A DNA stretch of 64,000 nucleotides, taken from assembly GCF_014699115.1 (NCBI RefSeq), contig NZ_JACXAD010000011.1, positions 96,651-160,650 on the forward strand, read 5' to 3'. Below are positions 61,119 through 64,000 of the stretch, in pieces. Position 1 is the first letter of the stretch, and every line of letters starts with the position of its first letter. The translations under genes were made by a program, and so were the position numbers. This stretch comes from Hymenobacter montanus. Lineage in GTDB: Bacteria; Bacteroidota; Bacteroidia; Cytophagales; Hymenobacteraceae. The notes below the pieces were generated by a model. That model did not search any database. It was not told where the DNA came from and saw nothing but the letters and a program-made list of their open reading frames with translations.

Positions 61119-61316
61119 TCAGGCTCTACTCCCCCAAGGCATACCGGATGCCCCTGGCAGGTGCTGCAGAAATAGCGGCTCCCGGTAGCTGTCGTCGGTA
61201 TGGCCACCGGCGGTGTAAAAGGCCTGCCCTCCGGCGCAGGCTTGGTACCAGGCAAGGGGATGCCCCGGGCCATTGGTGCCGCCCGAGTCGGTAGTTTCGT
61301 CCAGCGTGGCTAGCAC
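61119..61316 (-). pseudogene. C-terminal fragment of a ThuA-like protein
   Basis: Minus-strand frame with HPLAWYQACAGGQAFYTAGGHTDDSYREPLFLQHLPG, the end of a ThuA/trehalose-utilisation-like domain. A one-base shift then gives GIRYALGE and a stop, which is the normal finish of the family. The N-terminal three quarters of the domain are missing, so it is a remnant left between the macroglobulin and beta-barrel genes. The other bases of 61026-61464 show no gene and include the promoter region of the next one. Confidence 0.75.
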
Positions 61317-61464
61317 GCGGAGGTCGGGAGCAAGGTTGCAAATTTAAAAACGAAGGGCTGATAAATCGAACCTCATACCAGATTGGCCCAATTTTGGCTG
61401 TTGCTGCCCTTCGATTAATAGCACAAAAAAATCTTTCTTTTTTAACAAGCACCTCTTTTTTACT

Positions 61465-62253
61465 GTGAAGCACTTTTCCTCTGCACTGCTGCTAACAGCG
61501 CTAGTTACTGCTGGGACCACTATTTCCTCCCGAGCCCAGTCAGTCCAGTTTAGCCCCCGCTTGGGGCTGAACGTATCTTCGGTATCGATCACTGGCGTGC
61601 CCAGTGGGTTCAATTTGAAAAACAAATCCCTTGTGGGCGTTCAGGCAGGCGGCACCCTGAGCATCGGCCTGACTGAAAAGCTTTCCTTTCAACCCTCGCT
61701 GCTTTTTTCGCAAAAAGGCGTGGAATCAGAAGTGTCCTTGCGCGATTACAGTGACCTCCCCTACGTAAATACCGCTACGATTACTACCACCACCAAGCTC
61801 AATTACCTTGAGTTGCCTCTGAACATGGTGTACACCCTGGGTGGAGCAGAAGGATTCCAGTTGTTTGCCGGGCCGTACGTGGCCGCTGGAGTAGGCGGTA
61901 GCGGCTCGTATAGCGTAGAGTTCAATAGCACCAACCCGAGATTAGCCTATCTTAATAACCGTTACTCTGGCTCATTAATCGTAGAGTACGGCGACAGGCA
62001 GAGCACCAATAATAACTTAAGCGTCAATGGTGGTGGCGGCTCCCTTCCCACGATAACCACAACTGCCCGCCGGATTGATCTTGGCCTTAATGCTGGGGTA
62101 GGCTATCGGGTAGGTCCGTTCCAGGCCCACCTGGGCTACGGCTTGGGCCTGACTGATTTCGAACCCAACGACTCTAACGGCAATGCTACGGATACCCAAA
62201 GTCACCACCGCGTTTTCCAGCTGTCGGCCAACTACTTCCTTAGTGGCAAGTAA
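61465..62253 (+). CDS. Outer membrane beta-barrel protein (PorT/OMP_b-brl type)
   Basis: A 262-aa porin-family protein starting at GTG 61465 (MKHFSSALLLTALVTAGTTISSRA is a signal peptide). Strands include FSPRLGLNVSSVSI, SLVGVQAGGTLSIGLTEKLSFQPSLLFSQKG, KLNYLELPLNMVYTLGGAEGFQLFAGPYVAAGVGG and RIDLGLNAGVGYRVGPFQAHLGYGLGL. This matches the Bacteroidota OMP_b-brl_2 family. A long loop (about 155-200) replaces one turn. Function unknown. A strong terminator follows at 62442. Confidence 0.87.
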   Translation: MKHFSSALLLTALVTAGTTISSRAQSVQFSPRLGLNVSSVSITGVPSGFNLKNKSLVGVQAGGTLSIGLTEKLSFQPSLLFSQKGVESEVSLRDYSDLPYVNTATITTTTKLNYLELPLNMVYTLGGAEGFQLFAGPYVAAGVGGSGSYSVEFNSTNPRLAYLNNRYSGSLIVEYGDRQSTNNNLSVNGGGGSLPTITTTARRIDLGLNAGVGYRVGPFQAHLGYGLGLTDFEPNDSNGNATDTQSHHRVFQLSANYFLSGK

Positions 62254-62441
62254 GCGTAGCAATTAGCTGCTTCTCCCAGCGCGGGGACTGTAGCGGTTGG
62301 GTTGGCTAACTAGCTTAACGAAGCAGTTCTGCCGTGCTACCGCGGCTCCGCTTTCGCTGCCCCCGGTAGGGCACCAGATGATTTGCCGCGCTTAGCAGGA
62401 CCACTTTTTTGCCCACCATCTCCCAACGCTGGTAACACCGT

Positions 62442-62474
62442 AAAAACCCGCCCTGCCCTACAGGGCGGGTTTTT
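62442..62474. terminator. Terminator between beta-barrel and DinB genes
   Basis: aaaaacccgccctg (62442-62455) pairs with cagggcgggttttt (62461-62474), 14 bp with A- and T-runs, so it can serve both converging genes. Confidence 0.85.
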
Positions 62475-62502
62475 TATGGCTGAGCCGAGAGGGACAATAC
62501 AA

Positions 62503-63099
62503 CTAGGCGGCGGATGCTTTGGCGCCCACGCTGTTACCCGCCAGCACGCCTTCGGCCTGGGCTACGTGGCGTTGAATGTGGGCCACCAGGATTTCGAGCA
62601 GATCGGCCAGGCGCAGGAACAGCAGTGGGAACCCGGCGTTAGGAATCAGCACGGCGTTGGCATTTACCTGCCGGGCCAGCAGCACCAGCCGCAGCAGTTC
62701 GTCGAGTTGACGGCTGAAAACCTCGGCTACGGTGCGGGGCAGACGGTTACCGGTGGGGGCGTAGCGCTGGGGCGTGGTGTAAGCCTTAGTACTCACCGGC
62801 GTGCGCATGGCGTTGACGATGCGCCGGCCAAAAAAGCCCTGCTTAATGGTAGGTGGTGGCTTGGACCCGCGGGCCTGGGCCTGCGCAATGCGCCGGGCAA
62901 TGCTGGGTAGATAGTAGCCCCCGACAATGTTAAGGTGCTCCAGACACTGGCCGGCACTCCAGCGGCTGGGCCCCGGGCGGCGGTTTAACTCTTCCGCACT
63001 CAGGGGCCGAAAACGCTGCTGAGCCGTGACCCGCAACAATAACAAGTCGTTGGTCAGTTGGTCGAAGAAATCGGTGGTGGCGCGAACGACAGCAGGCAT
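62503..63099 (-). CDS. DinB superfamily protein
   Basis: A 198-aa four-helix-bundle protein of the DinB/DfsB type. The metal-site pattern is visible: WSAGQCLEHLNIVGGYYLP (first His) and LVAHIQRHVAQAEG (later His pair). The middle has PTIKQGFFGRRIVNAM. Members include bacillithiol-linked thiol transferases and many of unknown role; nothing here identifies the thiol or substrate. Length is slightly longer than the usual 150-170. Confidence 0.87.
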   Translation of the reverse strand: MPAVVRATTDFFDQLTNDLLLLRVTAQQRFRPLSAEELNRRPGPSRWSAGQCLEHLNIVGGYYLPSIARRIAQAQARGSKPPPTIKQGFFGRRIVNAMRTPVSTKAYTTPQRYAPTGNRLPRTVAEVFSRQLDELLRLVLLARQVNANAVLIPNAGFPLLFLRLADLLEILVAHIQRHVAQAEGVLAGNSVGAKASAA

Positions 63100-63926
63100 G
63101 GCGCAAAGAGTTATAAAAGGTAAACATACAATTTAGCAATCGATTCCGAAATATCAACGCTCCGGCAGCCTGGAAAAGTACCCGTAACATTGGTCCGGCC
63201 CAACGTTTTCGGGGGCAAATGAAACTGCCGGAAAATGCTTATTATCTGATAAACTGACTGATAGCGCAAATTGCGCCGGCCCCATGCCAGGTACCGGAAA
63301 AGCTGACGACCTATTCGGGTCAGAATCACGAACGATCTCATTTCGCTCTTTTCTACTCCTCGGCAACCCCAGGCAACCTAAATTCTATCCAAATAGGCAA
63401 CGGTTCCCGGCGATTTGGGTAGAGACTAAAATAGCGCAGAGGCAGGTAGTTTTGGGCCCCGTTGGTACATTCGGATAAGTGACGAAGCCGTTGGGGCGGC
63501 TATGGTGCGCTCGACGACCCAGTGCGGGCTTTCTGGTCGGCTTTTTTCGCTTGGATTTCTTCGACGGGGGCGGCTGTGGGCGGCCGTGCAGCCCAGAGTG
63601 GCCAGCGTTTCGCGTACTTACTACGAGTCGTACCTCACGTTCAGGTACGGGCCCTGCCGGCAGCCACTGCCCCATGCACCCCCAGCGGGCGGCCGCCTCA
63701 CCTCGGGTCAGTGAGCCCTGTAAGAAACCCTGCCTCACCCGTTCCGCGCACGGCCGCTGGCACAAACAACCCGTAGAAGCAGCAGGCCCATGCGAGGGTG
63801 GCGGGGCGTTTCCTTTGCGGTGATGCCGAATTTGCATATCGCTGGTGTGCCCGCCCCTGCCCTCCATTTATCCTTCTACATACTCTTTTGGCGTGTAAGT
63901 AACACGAGCAAAATTTCGAGTGATTA
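63100..63926. other. Intergenic region before an IS element
   Basis: 827 bases. A minus frame at 63111-63341 (MRSFVILTRIGRQLFRYLAWGRR..) has an ATG and a basic N-terminus but no family match. On the minus strand near 63480-63530 one frame reads HWVVERT, a motif found at the end of IS5-type transposases, but the neighbourhood does not support more. Treated as unassigned. Confidence 0.4.
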
Positions 63927-64000
63927 GGCAGTGTCTGAAAAGTGCTGGAGCTTAACTTAGGGGATGGCAGCACGATACGAATTAACGGATGCGCAGTGGG
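63927..64000 (+). mobile_element. Left end of an IS5-family insertion sequence (cut by window)
   Basis: From ATG 63964 the frame reads MAARYELTDAQW, the standard start of IS5-family transposases (DUF4096-like N-terminus). The bases before it (ggcagtgtctgaaaagt near 63927) look like an IS5-type terminal inverted repeat. The window ends 12 codons in, so integrity is unknown. Confidence 0.75.

Noticed and set aside
61465..62253. Reading the macroglobulin, ThuA remnant and beta-barrel genes as one system
   Set aside because: The macroglobulin and barrel genes are divergent, and the piece between them is a decayed fragment with no functional link.
63480..63530. IS5 transposase C-terminal scrap on the minus strand (HWVVERT)
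   Set aside because: Only one short motif, with no supporting residues on either side; likely chance.

Overview
The window looks like a chromosomal segment from a Bacteroidota bacterium of the Hymenobacter type (Cytophagales). The reasons are high GC, secreted proteins ending in type IX secretion (T9SS) sorting domains, two M43 (cytophagalysin-like) metalloproteases, a LytTR/LytS pair, a multi-PAS histidine kinase with the SHDLKQP box common in Cytophagales, and an orphan HD-PycTM protein. This is inferred from protein character only; there is no rRNA or other phylogenetic marker here.

Region by region. 1-24.6 kb is mostly housekeeping or surface genes: a multi-PAS kinase (5' truncated), a methionine aminotransferase/omega-amidase pair, an FG-GAP T9SS protein, murF, rfbC and a GT4 glycosyltransferase, a small cytochrome c, a tail-fibre-like secreted protein beside an M43 protease, hflX, a DUF6268-like outer membrane protein, a DUF547 protein, an erythromycin-esterase-like lipoprotein, a LytTR/LytS two-component pair and a radical SAM protein of the ArsS type. 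24.8-38.1 kb is an accessory, defence-flavoured block: a ParE-type toxin-antitoxin pair, then ppk1 and a SixA-like phosphatase, then an HNH endonuclease, a fic gene split by an in-frame stop and flanked by duplicated 3' ends of the HNH gene, and a type I restriction-modification operon hsdM-hsdS-SIR2-hsdR with a SIR2-domain gene inside it. 38.6-46 kb holds a second M43 protease, a very large outer membrane protein fusing a metallophosphatase, a CotH/FAM20-like kinase-motif region and a beta-barrel, and an HD-PycTM membrane protein. 46.1-51.3 kb is an integration hotspot at tRNA-Arg(CCU): a degenerate tRNA copy, an AT-rich GH16/beta-propeller gene, an IS630 remnant, an intact tRNA copy, a membrane protein, a broken SH3 gene and a third copy of the tRNA 3' end. 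52-63.1 kb has a GH43 enzyme, a secreted lysine/alanine-rich basic protein, a 2063-residue alpha-2-macroglobulin that has lost its thioester cysteine, a ThuA remnant, a beta-barrel protein and a DinB-like protein. The window ends inside the start of an IS5-type transposase.

The most interesting unit is the hsd operon carrying the SIR2 gene between hsdS and hsdR. By analogy with PrrC, an abortive-infection effector parked inside a type I locus, SIR2 may act when the restriction complex is defeated. The neighbouring fic locus, with paired palindromes in front of a Fic-wHTH protein, has the layout of an autoregulated toxin or regulator that has been cut by a nonsense codon. Several short dispersed repeats (a GC-rich 37-base hairpin element, a second partly linked motif and an AT-rich 24-bp hairpin) mark the intergenic spaces.
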